From Thiomargarita sp. (lineage in GTDB: Bacteria > Pseudomonadota > Gammaproteobacteria > Beggiatoales > Beggiatoaceae), in contig DYNP01000001.1 of the NCBI GenBank assembly GCA_020721005.1, forward strand, positions 390,269-454,268: a stretch of 64,000 bases of DNA, in the 5' to 3' direction. The notes under the pieces were generated by a model. That model did no database searches. It had not been told where the DNA came from and worked only from the letters and a program-made list of their open reading frames with translations. Positions 53,737 to 63,500 of the stretch are shown piece after piece. Positions within the stretch are counted from its first letter, which is position 1. Every line of letters begins with the position of its first letter. The position numbers and the translations under genes are program-made.

Positions 53737-53890
53737 GTGTTTAAACCTTGCCCACCCATTCCCACGATAATTTTTGAGCGACAACACCTCCCACCTCAAA
53801 GAGGTGCTATTTCTATTGTACTTAAGTTATCCCTGTGCTTGAAGGAGAGAGAGCAAACAAATGATTCATCCATTATAGAGAATCAATCGA

Positions 53891-56197
53891 TCAACGAGGG
53901 GAAAAGTGGCGGCGAGCATACAGGGAGAGACTCAAAAAAACCAACAACAGCCCACCCAATAATCCAACAGCCCACAACAGAGACTGGCTGGGATGTTGAG
54001 AAAAAGTCGCCAATTGATAAAACAAAGTCGCTGACCAATAAGCGGTGCCAGTAGTCCAGATCACCACCCACAGAGTCCACCGTGTTCCACTTTCCCGATA
54101 AATTGCAGCCACAGCTGCCGCACAAGGGGCATACAAGAGAATAAACAACAAGTAAGCAAAAGCCCCAGCCTGACCTTCAAAACTATTAGCCATGGCTTGA
54201 AAAGTCACATTCCCGACCGCAGCTTGCTCTTCATTCGCAGCGGCCAGTCCCAATGGATCGAGGAAACTATCCTTAATTGCAGAAAGATTGTCGGGGACAC
54301 TCTGCCAAGCCTCCGATATCCCTTCCCAGAAACTGAATTCCCCTTTTTCATCAACAACTCCTTCCTCAGCAGCATTGCCCATTTGAGTGTACAAAGCATC
54401 CAAGGTCCCAACCACGGCCTCTTTGGCCAAAATCCCCGTGAAAATGCCCACTGTGGCTGGCCAATTATCTTCAGTCAATCCCATGGGTTGAAAAATGGGA
54501 GTTAAAGTCCGGCCAATCTGACTTAGCACCGACTCCTTGCTCTCCCCATGACCCAAACTGCCATCAGCATTCCAAGAATTGAGCAAGGTCAACACCATGA
54601 CCATGGGCACAATCACTTGTCCAGCCGTGAAAACAAAAGCTTTTAACCGGTCCCAAGTGTGCAGCAATACATTTTGCAAACGAGGCAAATGATAAGGGGG
54701 CAATTCCATTAAAAAAGGCAACGCTTCCCCTTGTAACAAAGTCTTTTTCATGATTAACCCTGTGACAATTGCCAACGCAATGCCTATCAAATAGAGACCA
54801 AAGACCACATTTTGCCCACCCACTGGGAAAAAAGCAACGGCAAACAGAGCATACACTGGCAATCTGGCACCACAGGACATAAAGGGCGTCATCAGTATGG
54901 TCAATAGACGGTCCCGAGGATTTTCCAAAATACGGCTGGCCATAATTGCGGGCACATTGCAGCCAAAACCCACGACCAAGGGTACAAAAGACTTGCCAGG
55001 CAATCCCACAAAGCGCATAGAGCGGTCCATGATAAAAGCTGCGCGGGCCATATAACCTGAATCTTCTAAAAAGGAGAGAAAGAGGAACAAGAAACCAATG
55101 ATGGGAATAAATGTGGCAACGACCTGAATACCGCCTCCCACTCCATCAGCCAACACAATGATCAACAGTTCAGGGATGCCTGCCATCGCCAAATAATATC
55201 CCAAACCACTGACCAGCAACGTGCCAAATAGACCATCGAAAAAATCAATGAAAGCACCACCCACGTTAATAGTGAACATAAACATGAGATACATGACCAT
55301 CAAAAAAATAGGTATTCCCAAGAAACGATTCAACACCACCTTGTCAATTTTATCCGAAAACCGTTGAGTTACCTTGCCCGGTTTCTTAAGACTGTGCTGA
55401 GTAATTTCGGCAATAAAGCCATAGCGACTGTCAGCCACAACAATATCAATATCTTCATCCAATTCTCTCCCAATCTTTTCCTGTAAACTTATCAACTTAT
55501 TTTTAAAAGAGTGATCGAAAAGTTCCGGATCCAATATGGACAACTCATTTTCCAACAATTTTAGGGCCACCCAACGACTGTAAGGCTGCTCTTGCTCGGG
55601 CAATTTCTGTTGCAAATCAGGCAATAACTGACGAATTGCATTCTCAATGGGATCTGGGTAATTGAAAGAGATCACTGGAAAACGAGGCCGATGGACCGCT
55701 TGGCAAATGACAGTTTTTAATTCTTCAATACCTTCCTTCTTAGCGGCACTGATGGGGATAACTTTTACACCCAATTGTCTCGCCAACATATCCAAATTAA
55801 TTTCAATCTGTTGCTGTCGAGCCCGATCCATCATGTTCACCACCACAATCAATGGCACTCCCATTTCTAACAATTGAGTGGTCAGATAAAGATTGCGCTC
55901 CAAATTGGACGCATCAACAATATTGATGATCAATTGAGGAGATGCTTGAGTCAACAAATAATGTTGCGCAATCTGCTCATCCAATGAAGCATTTTCTTGA
56001 ATAACATCTAAAGAATAAATGCCTGGCAAATCCACCAGTTCAATTTCACAATCCTGGTGAGTGTAATACCCAAATTTTCGATCAACAGTCACCCCCGGCC
56101 AATTGCCCACTCGTTGTCTGGTGCCAGTCAACACATTGAATAATGTCGTTTTTCCGCAATTGGGATTGCCCACCACACCAACCGTAAAACGCTGCAT
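53891..56197 (-). CDS. feoB: Ferrous iron transporter FeoB
   Basis: Inner-membrane Fe(II) transporter with a cytoplasmic G domain, 768 residues. G1 is VGNPNCGKTTLFN (residues 8-20), G3 VDLPGIYSL and G4 VVNMMDRA. A helical linker (about 170-270) leads to the permease with GFGCNVPAI and FMSCGARLPVYALF, the conserved Gate motifs with cysteines. It follows feoA by three bases (feoA stop 56201, FeoB start 56197) and is read leftward from the Fur-type promoter. Confidence 0.96.
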   Translation of the reverse strand: MQRFTVGVVGNPNCGKTTLFNVLTGTRQRVGNWPGVTVDRKFGYYTHQDCEIELVDLPGIYSLDVIQENASLDEQIAQHYLLTQASPQLIINIVDASNLERNLYLTTQLLEMGVPLIVVVNMMDRARQQQIEINLDMLARQLGVKVIPISAAKKEGIEELKTVICQAVHRPRFPVISFNYPDPIENAIRQLLPDLQQKLPEQEQPYSRWVALKLLENELSILDPELFDHSFKNKLISLQEKIGRELDEDIDIVVADSRYGFIAEITQHSLKKPGKVTQRFSDKIDKVVLNRFLGIPIFLMVMYLMFMFTINVGGAFIDFFDGLFGTLLVSGLGYYLAMAGIPELLIIVLADGVGGGIQVVATFIPIIGFLFLFLSFLEDSGYMARAAFIMDRSMRFVGLPGKSFVPLVVGFGCNVPAIMASRILENPRDRLLTILMTPFMSCGARLPVYALFAVAFFPVGGQNVVFGLYLIGIALAIVTGLIMKKTLLQGEALPFLMELPPYHLPRLQNVLLHTWDRLKAFVFTAGQVIVPMVMVLTLLNSWNADGSLGHGESKESVLSQIGRTLTPIFQPMGLTEDNWPATVGIFTGILAKEAVVGTLDALYTQMGNAAEEGVVDEKGEFSFWEGISEAWQSVPDNLSAIKDSFLDPLGLAAANEEQAAVGNVTFQAMANSFEGQAGAFAYLLFILLYAPCAAAVAAIYRESGTRWTLWVVIWTTGTAYWSATLFYQLATFSQHPSQSLLWAVGLLGGLLLVFLSLSLYARRHFSPR

Positions 56198-56200
56198 AAC

Positions 56201-56470
56201 TTACCCCACTTGGTCAGAAAGGGGAACTACCATGATATGGCGGGCCATCTCTGTACCAATCGCCAAACGGGCCTCTCCACAAATCACCACCAAACCATTT
56301 CCCCTTTGAGACTGTATCACTTTTAACTGAGTATCTTCCATCATCCCTAAAGTAATCAAGCGTTTAATTTGACGTTTATTGCCAGTGATTCCCACAATGC
56401 TGACCCAATTGTCCACTGGAACTTGATTCAATGGAAATGCCTCAATCATAGATTTAGTTCTCATCAACAT
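56201..56470 (-). CDS. feoA: Ferrous iron transport accessory protein FeoA
   Basis: Small SH3-like cytoplasmic partner of FeoB, 89 residues from ATG 56470, which has AAGGAG eight bases upstream. A longer frame back to 56584 would run into the promoter and is rejected. Typical segments are VSIVGITGNKRQIKRLITLGMMEDT and GLVVICGEARLAIGTEMARHIMV. It regulates FeoB and is co-transcribed with it. Confidence 0.93.
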   Translation of the reverse strand: MLMRTKSMIEAFPLNQVPVDNWVSIVGITGNKRQIKRLITLGMMEDTQLKVIQSQRGNGLVVICGEARLAIGTEMARHIMVVPLSDQVG

Positions 56471-56542
56471 TGTCTTACAACTCCTTTGTATTTCATTAGA
56501 GGATACCGAATTTAATTTAACCCGAGCTGAGGTTATATCCAA

Positions 56543-56571
56543 ATGATAATAGTTTTCATTTAAGAAGTCAA
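56543..56571 (-). promoter_or_regulatory. Fur box overlapping the feoAB promoter
   Basis: TGATAATAGTTTTCA (56544-56558) matches the Fur core TGATAATnATTATCA at 12 of 14 defined positions. On the minus strand TTGACT (56571-56566), a 17-base spacer and TATCAT (56548-56543) form a good promoter overlapped by the box. Iron-replete Fur would block feoAB. Confidence 0.75.
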
Positions 56572-56673
56572 GTTGATCAGACACTGTTTTTTATGGCTAC
56601 AACTGCCCCCTAATTCTCCTTTTTTAAAGTAAAATACCCATTAAATAGAGTATTCCTCAATTTTGCCTCACCC

Positions 56674-57477
56674 TCAATCGGCATCCTGCAAATATTTTTC
56701 ATAGGGACTGCCCTGCAAAAAATCCTTAAATTCAGCATAATTCTCCACCAAATCCGGTAAAGTTTGCGGCAAAATTTTCTTATGCTGACTTTTGATGGGA
56801 ATAGGCTCAACTCCCAAAAACTCAAAAACCTGCCGATTATGATCCAAAATTGCCTGCTCACTGCTGAAATAATCTTCATAACGAATCGGTAGAATCCGAT
56901 GTTTAGTCAATAATGTCAAAATATGCTGCTCATCTGCGATCTCCTGCTCCATCACCTTCAAAGACTCGCTCATTTGCGCCATATCAATCACCACTTTTTG
57001 CACCGCCACAGTCTTCTCACTGGCCGCAATTTGTGTTTTTCTTAAAAAAATCATGGACAAATAACGTCGAAGTAAATTGCCACGATGCAGATAAATCACC
57101 GCAATTTCAGGTCGAGAAGTATAATAATCAACCACCTGTTTGTTTTTAACATTCAAGAAAAAATCTTTAGTCCCCACACTGACCACAGTGCGATATTTTT
57201 TGAAATTAACCGGTTTACCTGCTTTGCGATGGGCATAAGCAGAATAAAGTTGTCCAGTGTAAAAAAAGAATTTGCCTTGATAAAAAGCATTCAGATACTG
57301 TTCCTTGCTCCAAGGGCACAATTTGCAGCGAGCATACAACTTATAGGGGACGATCATCGACGCCAACACTTCCCCATAATTGACCAATTGAGGATGTAAA
57401 TTGAGCACATTGGTCAAATAGTTACTGCCACTACGACCACTGGTTAGGATAATATGATTGTGCATAAGTAAAGTCAT
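56674..57477 (-). CDS. Sulfotransferase-family protein (PAPS-dependent type)
   Basis: A protein of about 267 residues (from ATG 57477) with the 5'-phosphosulfate loop LTSGRSGSNYLTNVL and the 3'-phosphate segment VIYLHRGNLLRRYLSMIF, as in PAPS-dependent sulfotransferases. PIRYEDYFS and FLGVEPIPI are the common later motifs. Members sulfate glycans, lipids or peptides; the substrate here is unknown. An earlier ATG at 57513 lies inside the loop of a hairpin, so I favour 57477 (57465 is also possible). It lies downstream of the NHL gene on the same strand. Confidence 0.78.
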   Translation of the reverse strand: MTLLMHNHIILTSGRSGSNYLTNVLNLHPQLVNYGEVLASMIVPYKLYARCKLCPWSKEQYLNAFYQGKFFFYTGQLYSAYAHRKAGKPVNFKKYRTVVSVGTKDFFLNVKNKQVVDYYTSRPEIAVIYLHRGNLLRRYLSMIFLRKTQIAASEKTVAVQKVVIDMAQMSESLKVMEQEIADEQHILTLLTKHRILPIRYEDYFSSEQAILDHNRQVFEFLGVEPIPIKSQHKKILPQTLPDLVENYAEFKDFLQGSPYEKYLQDAD

Positions 57478-57501
57478 GTAAGTGAAGAAAATGGGAAATA
57501 G

Positions 57502-57530
57502 TGAGGATTGCATGGGACTGACAATCCTCA
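57502..57530 (-). terminator. Perfect 9-bp stem-loop between NHL and sulfotransferase genes
   Basis: TGAGGATTG (57502-57510) and CAATCCTCA (57522-57530) pair exactly over 11 nt. It may end the NHL transcript or attenuate into the sulfotransferase gene. Confidence 0.5.
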
Positions 57531-57567
57531 GTAAATTATCAATGTTTACGCAGTTACAAACAAGTAA

Positions 57568-59937
57568 TTACTCTTCGATCAAAACTTCAATCGGACTAGA
57601 ATTGGTCACCCAAAGATCGGACAAACCATATCCAAAATAAATTTCCAAACGACCGGGAATTAAAAATTGCCCCTCATACAAATCAAACTCATAAATTGCC
57701 GGCAATTGAACTGAGGACTGAAAACTGGCCAATTCGTTCAACACCTCATTCCAAGGTTGAATTTGCCCCTTTTCATCCACCATGACAACGATTGGCAGAG
57801 TATCTCCCACCGGGTAAACCAAGGCGTAAACAAATATTTCAGCCAATTCCCCAACCTGTTGATTATCAACCGTAATTCTGCCACGAATGTTTACAGAATC
57901 AGTCAATTTAACCTTAATTGGAGTTTGGAAATCTTCGGTCTCAGTCAAGGTAAGTCCCCCCCCGGCAAAATGAGTTTGCGTGAGCAAAGTTTGATTTTTG
58001 GCATCCATAGCCACGCCCAAACCCAGATCGGGGAATGTCAAAAGTGCCTGAGGAACTTGACAAAAGTCAAGTTCCCAAATTCCCCCTATTGCTTGACAAG
58101 CCGGGGCACTTTCACAAACTTCCCACTGCTCAGGCTCGCAAATCTTAGGGGAAACACAATGGTCATGCTCAAATGTTCCCCCCGCAGCCTGACAAGTTTC
58201 AATCTCGGTACAATTTTCAAGACTGTTGGGACTGCAACTGTTGGGTAAAGGTCCTGTTAAATCAGGAGGATATAAGCAACTGACCACAATTTGATCAGTG
58301 TCGACAGTGAGACTCTGTTGCGCATCCACCTGTCCCCCCAAGGTTTGACACTGAGCGGCTTCCATATAGACCCCGGCGCCAAAAGTGAGTGGAAGATTCA
58401 AGGTCACCGCTTGTCCCAAAATAACATGACTTAATTGGCTGTTGGCGGTGATTTTTAAATTCTCTAACAAAGCCGGTCCTTGGGAACTGCCTTGAATGTA
58501 TCCGGCTACACGTCCACCGATCAGATGAGCCTGCTCTGCCAATTCGATGTTGGCAAAATGCCCTCCAACTTGACTGGTATTGAGAACAGTTCCTGCCAGT
58601 TTTCCACCTTCTAAAATTGCCCCTTTAAATTCAAAATCTTGCATCAGGCCATGATTTTCAATATATCCACTGAGAATGCCACCTTCGACCATTCCAGTAC
58701 TGGTGATAACTGCATTGGCCAGCCAGCCTTGGTTTTTTAAGTGACCACTGATGACTACATTAGTGGCAGAAGCTTGTTTGTCAACGACAATTTCATTGTA
58801 TAAGGTGATACCATTTCCGTTATAGGGACCGGTAATCAATCCCGTTAGGGAATCATAATTACCAGTTGGCCAAACGATAGGGGGGACTGGAGGGGGTTGT
58901 TGGGGCTCAGGTTCAGCGGGTGGCTCTTCTACAGGAAGAGGTTCGGGGGGAACGAGAATTGTACCTTCCAAATCGGTAAATTTTTGAATGCGATGATTTT
59001 GAGTATCGGCTATATAGATTTGTCCCTGTGGGTCAAGGGCAATGCCCACAGGGTATGAGAATTGACCCTCATCTTGACCTTGAGAACCGAACTGGCTTAT
59101 AAAATTACCTTCTTGATCAAAAATTTGCACGCGATGATTGTGAGTGTCTAACACATACACCCTGTTTTGAGCATCGATGGCCAGTGCAATGGGATAGTCA
59201 AATTGGCCCGCTTGTTGTCCATAAGTTCCCCAACTGGCCAGCAGAAAAGTGCCGGTAGGGTCAAATTTTTGAATGCGATTGGACAGGGCAGTGGTGGCAT
59301 AGATATGATTTTGAGTGTCTACGGCCAGGCCATCTGTGAATTGAAATTGTCCAATTGCATTGCCAAACTCTCCCCATTGAGTTATAAATTCTCCTTTTGC
59401 AGTCCATTTTTGAATGCGATGGTTGAATTTATCAGCAACGTAAAGATTGCCAAATTGATCAAGGGCCAGGTGGGCGGGATTGTGCAGTTGACCGGGACCT
59501 TGTCCATAGCTGCCAAATTGGGTTAAAAATTGCCCTTGATCGTCCCATTTTTGAATGCGATGGTTGAATTTGTCGGCGATGTAAAGGTGTTGATTTTTAT
59601 CAATTACAATGCCATAAGGTTGTTGCAGTTGACCGGCGGCACTGCCTTCTGTTCCCCATTGGTTTAGGAATTGTCCTTGGGAGTCAAATTTTTGTACCCG
59701 GTGATTGAGTTTGTCAGTGATATACAGGGTATTGGAGTTGTCGATTGTTATGGCATAAGGTTGCCTAAATTGACCGGGCTCGCTGCCTTCTGTTCCCCAT
59801 TGTAACAGGAAAGTTGGAGAGGCGGCCAAATGTGCACTTGAGAGGAAACAGATGCCCAAGAGTCCAAGTTGTAAACTCAGTGGGAAGGTGATTTGTTCGA
59901 TGGCATAGGTCAGTGATTGATTTTTGGAGAACGACAT
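57568..59937 (-). CDS. Secreted NHL-repeat beta-propeller protein
   Basis: A 789-residue exported protein. After a hydrophobic signal (about residues 17-40) come about seven NHL repeats to residue 330, each with GQFxxPxGIAxDxxGxxYVADxxNHRIQKF; these form a beta propeller for binding. A proline-rich hinge (EPLPVEEPPAEPEPQQPPPVPP) leads to a region of short beta-type repeats (LKNQGWLANAVIT, GGILSGYIENHGLM, LEGGKLAGTVLN) resembling a right-handed beta helix. Two related cysteine units follow (CEPEQWEVCESAPACQAIGGIWE and the one before it), then an unassigned C-terminal domain. Probably a surface or matrix protein. No enzymatic motif. Confidence 0.82.
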   Translation of the reverse strand: MSFSKNQSLTYAIEQITFPLSLQLGLLGICFLSSAHLAASPTFLLQWGTEGSEPGQFRQPYAITIDNSNTLYITDKLNHRVQKFDSQGQFLNQWGTEGSAAGQLQQPYGIVIDKNQHLYIADKFNHRIQKWDDQGQFLTQFGSYGQGPGQLHNPAHLALDQFGNLYVADKFNHRIQKWTAKGEFITQWGEFGNAIGQFQFTDGLAVDTQNHIYATTALSNRIQKFDPTGTFLLASWGTYGQQAGQFDYPIALAIDAQNRVYVLDTHNHRVQIFDQEGNFISQFGSQGQDEGQFSYPVGIALDPQGQIYIADTQNHRIQKFTDLEGTILVPPEPLPVEEPPAEPEPQQPPPVPPIVWPTGNYDSLTGLITGPYNGNGITLYNEIVVDKQASATNVVISGHLKNQGWLANAVITSTGMVEGGILSGYIENHGLMQDFEFKGAILEGGKLAGTVLNTSQVGGHFANIELAEQAHLIGGRVAGYIQGSSQGPALLENLKITANSQLSHVILGQAVTLNLPLTFGAGVYMEAAQCQTLGGQVDAQQSLTVDTDQIVVSCLYPPDLTGPLPNSCSPNSLENCTEIETCQAAGGTFEHDHCVSPKICEPEQWEVCESAPACQAIGGIWELDFCQVPQALLTFPDLGLGVAMDAKNQTLLTQTHFAGGGLTLTETEDFQTPIKVKLTDSVNIRGRITVDNQQVGELAEIFVYALVYPVGDTLPIVVMVDEKGQIQPWNEVLNELASFQSSVQLPAIYEFDLYEGQFLIPGRLEIYFGYGLSDLWVTNSSPIEVLIEE

Positions 59938-60038
59938 TTTTGTATGACTCCTGACATTGATTTAGCAGGTTTTTTAAGCATTTTCCACCACTACCTGATA
60001 GGGGTAATTAGCGAAAGTGTATAAGGGTCATCCCACAT

Positions 60039-60384
60039 TAGACTTCTTGCAAAAGAATGCGATCATGAAAAGATGAAAGTTGCCCAGCCTACCATTATCT
60101 GCCATTCAGTTAAGGTACGTTGGAGTGGAGGCTTTAGCCGGTCAGCCGTAGGTATCACCCCACACACACAAATTGCCTACTGCTGACCGGCTAAAGCCTC
60201 CACTCCAATGGGACTTCCACTCCAGCTAAAACCTCCACTTCAATGGGGACTTTCCTCTCTGAATAGCATGGCAGGAATTGGTGGGCAACGATAAAACGGT
60301 TGCCCACTCTACCATTAGAGTTTTAGCAATTTTATTTTTTCGTATCTCATCTTTATTGCATCATTTTCTTTTGCAAGAAGTCTA
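60039..60384 (+). mobile_element. Complete MITE-like element, family reference copy
   Basis: The termini TAGACTTCTTGCAAAAG (60039-60055) and CTTTTGCAAGAAGTCTA (60368-60384) are perfect 17-bp inverted repeats beginning and ending with TA, as expected for Tc1/mariner- or IS630-type insertion at TA. Inside are a left arm (ATGAAAAGATGAAAGTTGCCCA), one inverted module (GGAGTGGAGGCTTTAGCCGG and its complement), and a right arm (TTTTTTCGTATCTCATCTTT). There is no coding capacity; a related transposase elsewhere would be needed. Confidence 0.88.
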
Positions 60385-60450
60385 TTATGGGTTTACATAA
60401 ATGTGGAGTATGTCCTACGCACCGTTGCCCAACTTAGGAACATATTGGGA

Positions 60451-60471
60451 AAGGTGCGTAAGACGCACCTT
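60451..60471. terminator. Perfect 9-bp hairpin after the protease gene
   Basis: AAGGTGCGT (60451-60459) and ACGCACCTT (60463-60471) form a tight stem with an AAG loop, about 70 bp beyond the stop of the leftward protease gene. It may serve as its 3' end; GTAGGA(C/T)GTGC-like fragments lie beside it. Confidence 0.5.
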
Positions 60472-60543
60472 ACTGTATCATGGACTCGTAGGACGTGCTT
60501 ACATGTGACAAGAGAACGGGTAATTTCTCCCTAAAAGTTTAGT

Positions 60544-63500
60544 TTAGGGTATGGGAATGACTCTAGTGGTAGGGAAGATAATTTGTTCTCTTGCTCGATC
60601 GTGTTTTGCAAAGTTTTGAGTGTTTGCTCGACGGTCTCCAACCCGAACGCCTATAGCTGCTTTGGAAACGAGGGATTTATAAGCGTTAAATTCCTCAACC
60701 AATTCTTTTCCATTGTAAGCATATTCTATGTTTTCTCGATCTCCAGTGCGCAGTCCAATTCTCGAAGAATGTTCCGAGGTTCTCAAGATAGCTGTTGGCT
60801 TGATAGCAGTTACCAAAACTGGCTGGGTGCTGTCCGTAACAACCGGTTGCGTGCTGCTTGTAAGAACTGGTTGCGTGCTGTCCGTAAGAACTGGTTGCGT
60901 GCTGCTTGTAACAACCGGTTGCGTGCTGTCCGTAATAACCGGTTGCGTGCTGCTTGTAACAACCGGTTGCGTGCTGCTCGTAATAACCGGCTGCGTGCTG
61001 TCTGTAGGAGCGGGCTGCGTGCTGTCTGTAGGAGCAGGTTGCGTGCTGTCTGTAGGAGCAGGTTGTGTGCTGTCTGTAGGAGCGGGCTGCATGCTGTCTG
61101 TAGGAGCGGGCTGCGTGCCATCCGTAGGAGGAGGTTGACTGCCATCGCCAGAAGGTGGTTTACTGGATTCCTGATAGCTGGCATTGGGATCAAAATTTTG
61201 ATCGCGGGGAGGTAATTTGGAGGCTGAGGAAGGAGGCAATAGGTCATTTCTGATGGACAATATTTGCCCACTGTAGGCGCTGTTATTGTCATAAGTGACT
61301 TGAGGCACAACATATTCTGGATCGACCATCAGTCCCAATTCGTATTCTCCTCTGGGAATTTGATTGCCATGGATATCCCGCCCCAGGTGAACTTTAATGG
61401 GATTTTTCCAATCAACTGCAAAGGGACTGGGTTGAGTACTTGGGTCTGCTGGAGAAGGAGGAAATTCTTCAGTGACAGTTCGGCTCCACACTGTGTGAAT
61501 GGACTGTGAAATGCTTTCATCATGCAAACTGACTCCTCTTGGGAATAGGATAAGTTCAATTTTCCAATTGGAATTGGCAGGCACCGTAACTGAGGTTTCA
61601 TTAAGTAGCACATAGTCCAGTTTGGCTTCCAGGGAGCCTCGGTCCCATTCCACATAAAAGGATTTAATTCCTATGTCTGCCCATTCATTGATCAAGGAGA
61701 TTGAGTTTTGGGAAGAGGAAATATTGTCATTCTCATTGGATTCTAACAAACTGTTGTAAGGATCGACTATGACATGCAAATAGTAGGTCCCAGAGGGTAG
61801 GTAGGGGAAAGTAAAACTTTTGGGATTGCTTTCACTGCGGGTTAAAGATTCTCCAGAGTCCAATTGATAAGCAACTTCCTCATATTCAACGATATAATAG
61901 TCATCATATAGGGAATCTAAAGTGGACTTTTTGGATAAAACTAACGCAATATCAACCGTTTGAGCCGTTACATTGCCATCATTTAGGATTTGGTACTGGA
62001 CAATTCCAGAGCCTCCGGGCACTGGATTATAGGAAGTTTGCCAATCGGCCACCGTTAAATTGGGTAAAGCCACAGAGGCTGTCACTAAATTGGTCTCAGT
62101 CTGCAAAGAGGCAGTATTTTTGTCATCCAAGAGAATGTACACCCCATTTAACAAAGTCCCAGCAACTTCATCGCCAATGACCACTTCGGTGGATAAGAAA
62201 CTATAGGGCAACCAAAAATAACCATTTTCTCCCCAAGAAGTGCCCCAAGAATTGATTACTTTAAAGGCACCACCTCCAGGATAATCATCATTATAACCCA
62301 CCAACACCACGGCATGATCAGCTTTATAAGTGTCTTGAGTGTTATAAGTGGCACCTTTGCCTTGCAGGGTGTAAAAGGAATGGTACACCGCCATACTGGT
62401 GATTACGGGAATGTTTTTGGACAAAGCAGTTTTTACCTCAGCAGTGCTTTTGAGCATGGACCAGCTGCGTGCTTTATAATTGCTCGCCACGGCCAGCATT
62501 TCTGCACTGGGCTGACTGGTAAAATCAGTTTCTGTATAAGGCATGTTTACCAGTGGGACTGCTCCCTTGTCAACCAACAATTGCAAGGCATCGGGAATCT
62601 TGATCCCAGAATTAATACCTTCATTCAATTGGTTAAAAATGAAACTGGGACTGAATAATAAGGTATCTGGGGAATTTTCATTTAGAAACCAACCGCCCTC
62701 CACTGCTTCCTGATAACTTTTGATCGCATATCCCAAACTCCACCCCACACAACTTTCCTGGCTGCCTTGATTGCCGGGAATTGGGAATTGCAAACTCAAA
62801 TCCACAGATCGGGGCAAAGTTTCTTCAGTAGCACTGCTGCCAGGTGCGGAACGACTGGTGGAAGTTAAAAAGGAAGGGGGGGTGGGGGCACTGGCCACTT
62901 CCCGGGCAGTCACTCGGGCACTACCCAGTCCTAAATTCAAGATAGAAGTTGCATCGCCCACATTCAAGCGAACGGTGGCAGGATCACTGAAAGCCTTGCC
63001 ATCAGTGGCTCGATAGGACAATTCAACTGTCCCATTAAAAGCCGCGTCGAGTTTGACATACAGTTGTTGTAAGGTGGAATCGATGTAGGCAAATTGATAG
63101 CCAACTCCTTGATCACTCGAAAGTAATTCATAGACTAAAGTGTCGCCATCTGCATCAGTCCCAGTTAATGATACCGTTTGATAAGGTTGAGTCAAATCAG
63201 CTTGTAGAGACAAGGGACCTACAGTGGGAGCACTGTTGATCTGAGCTGGTAAGGGTTTGGCAGAGGCAATAGTGAGTAAACCCTCCGCATTTTCCACCAA
63301 TTCCACTCGGTAAGGTAAAACAACGCCTGGAGCAGTTTCGACATCGATGATGGGAATATAAAAGCGGCGAGTATTTGCATTGAAAATGGCGCTTACACCC
63401 TCTGGGGTAATAGTCAAAGGAGTTTGAGTATTCCATTTGAATAGGAAAGTTTCGGTATTCTCAACTGACAAATCCACTTGTAACAATTGTGGGGTATCGC

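Noticed and set aside
60583..61215. Rightward repetitive frames opposite the protease tail
   Set aside because: Shadow of the 24-bp repeats; the leftward frame continues a complete signal-peptide-bearing protease.
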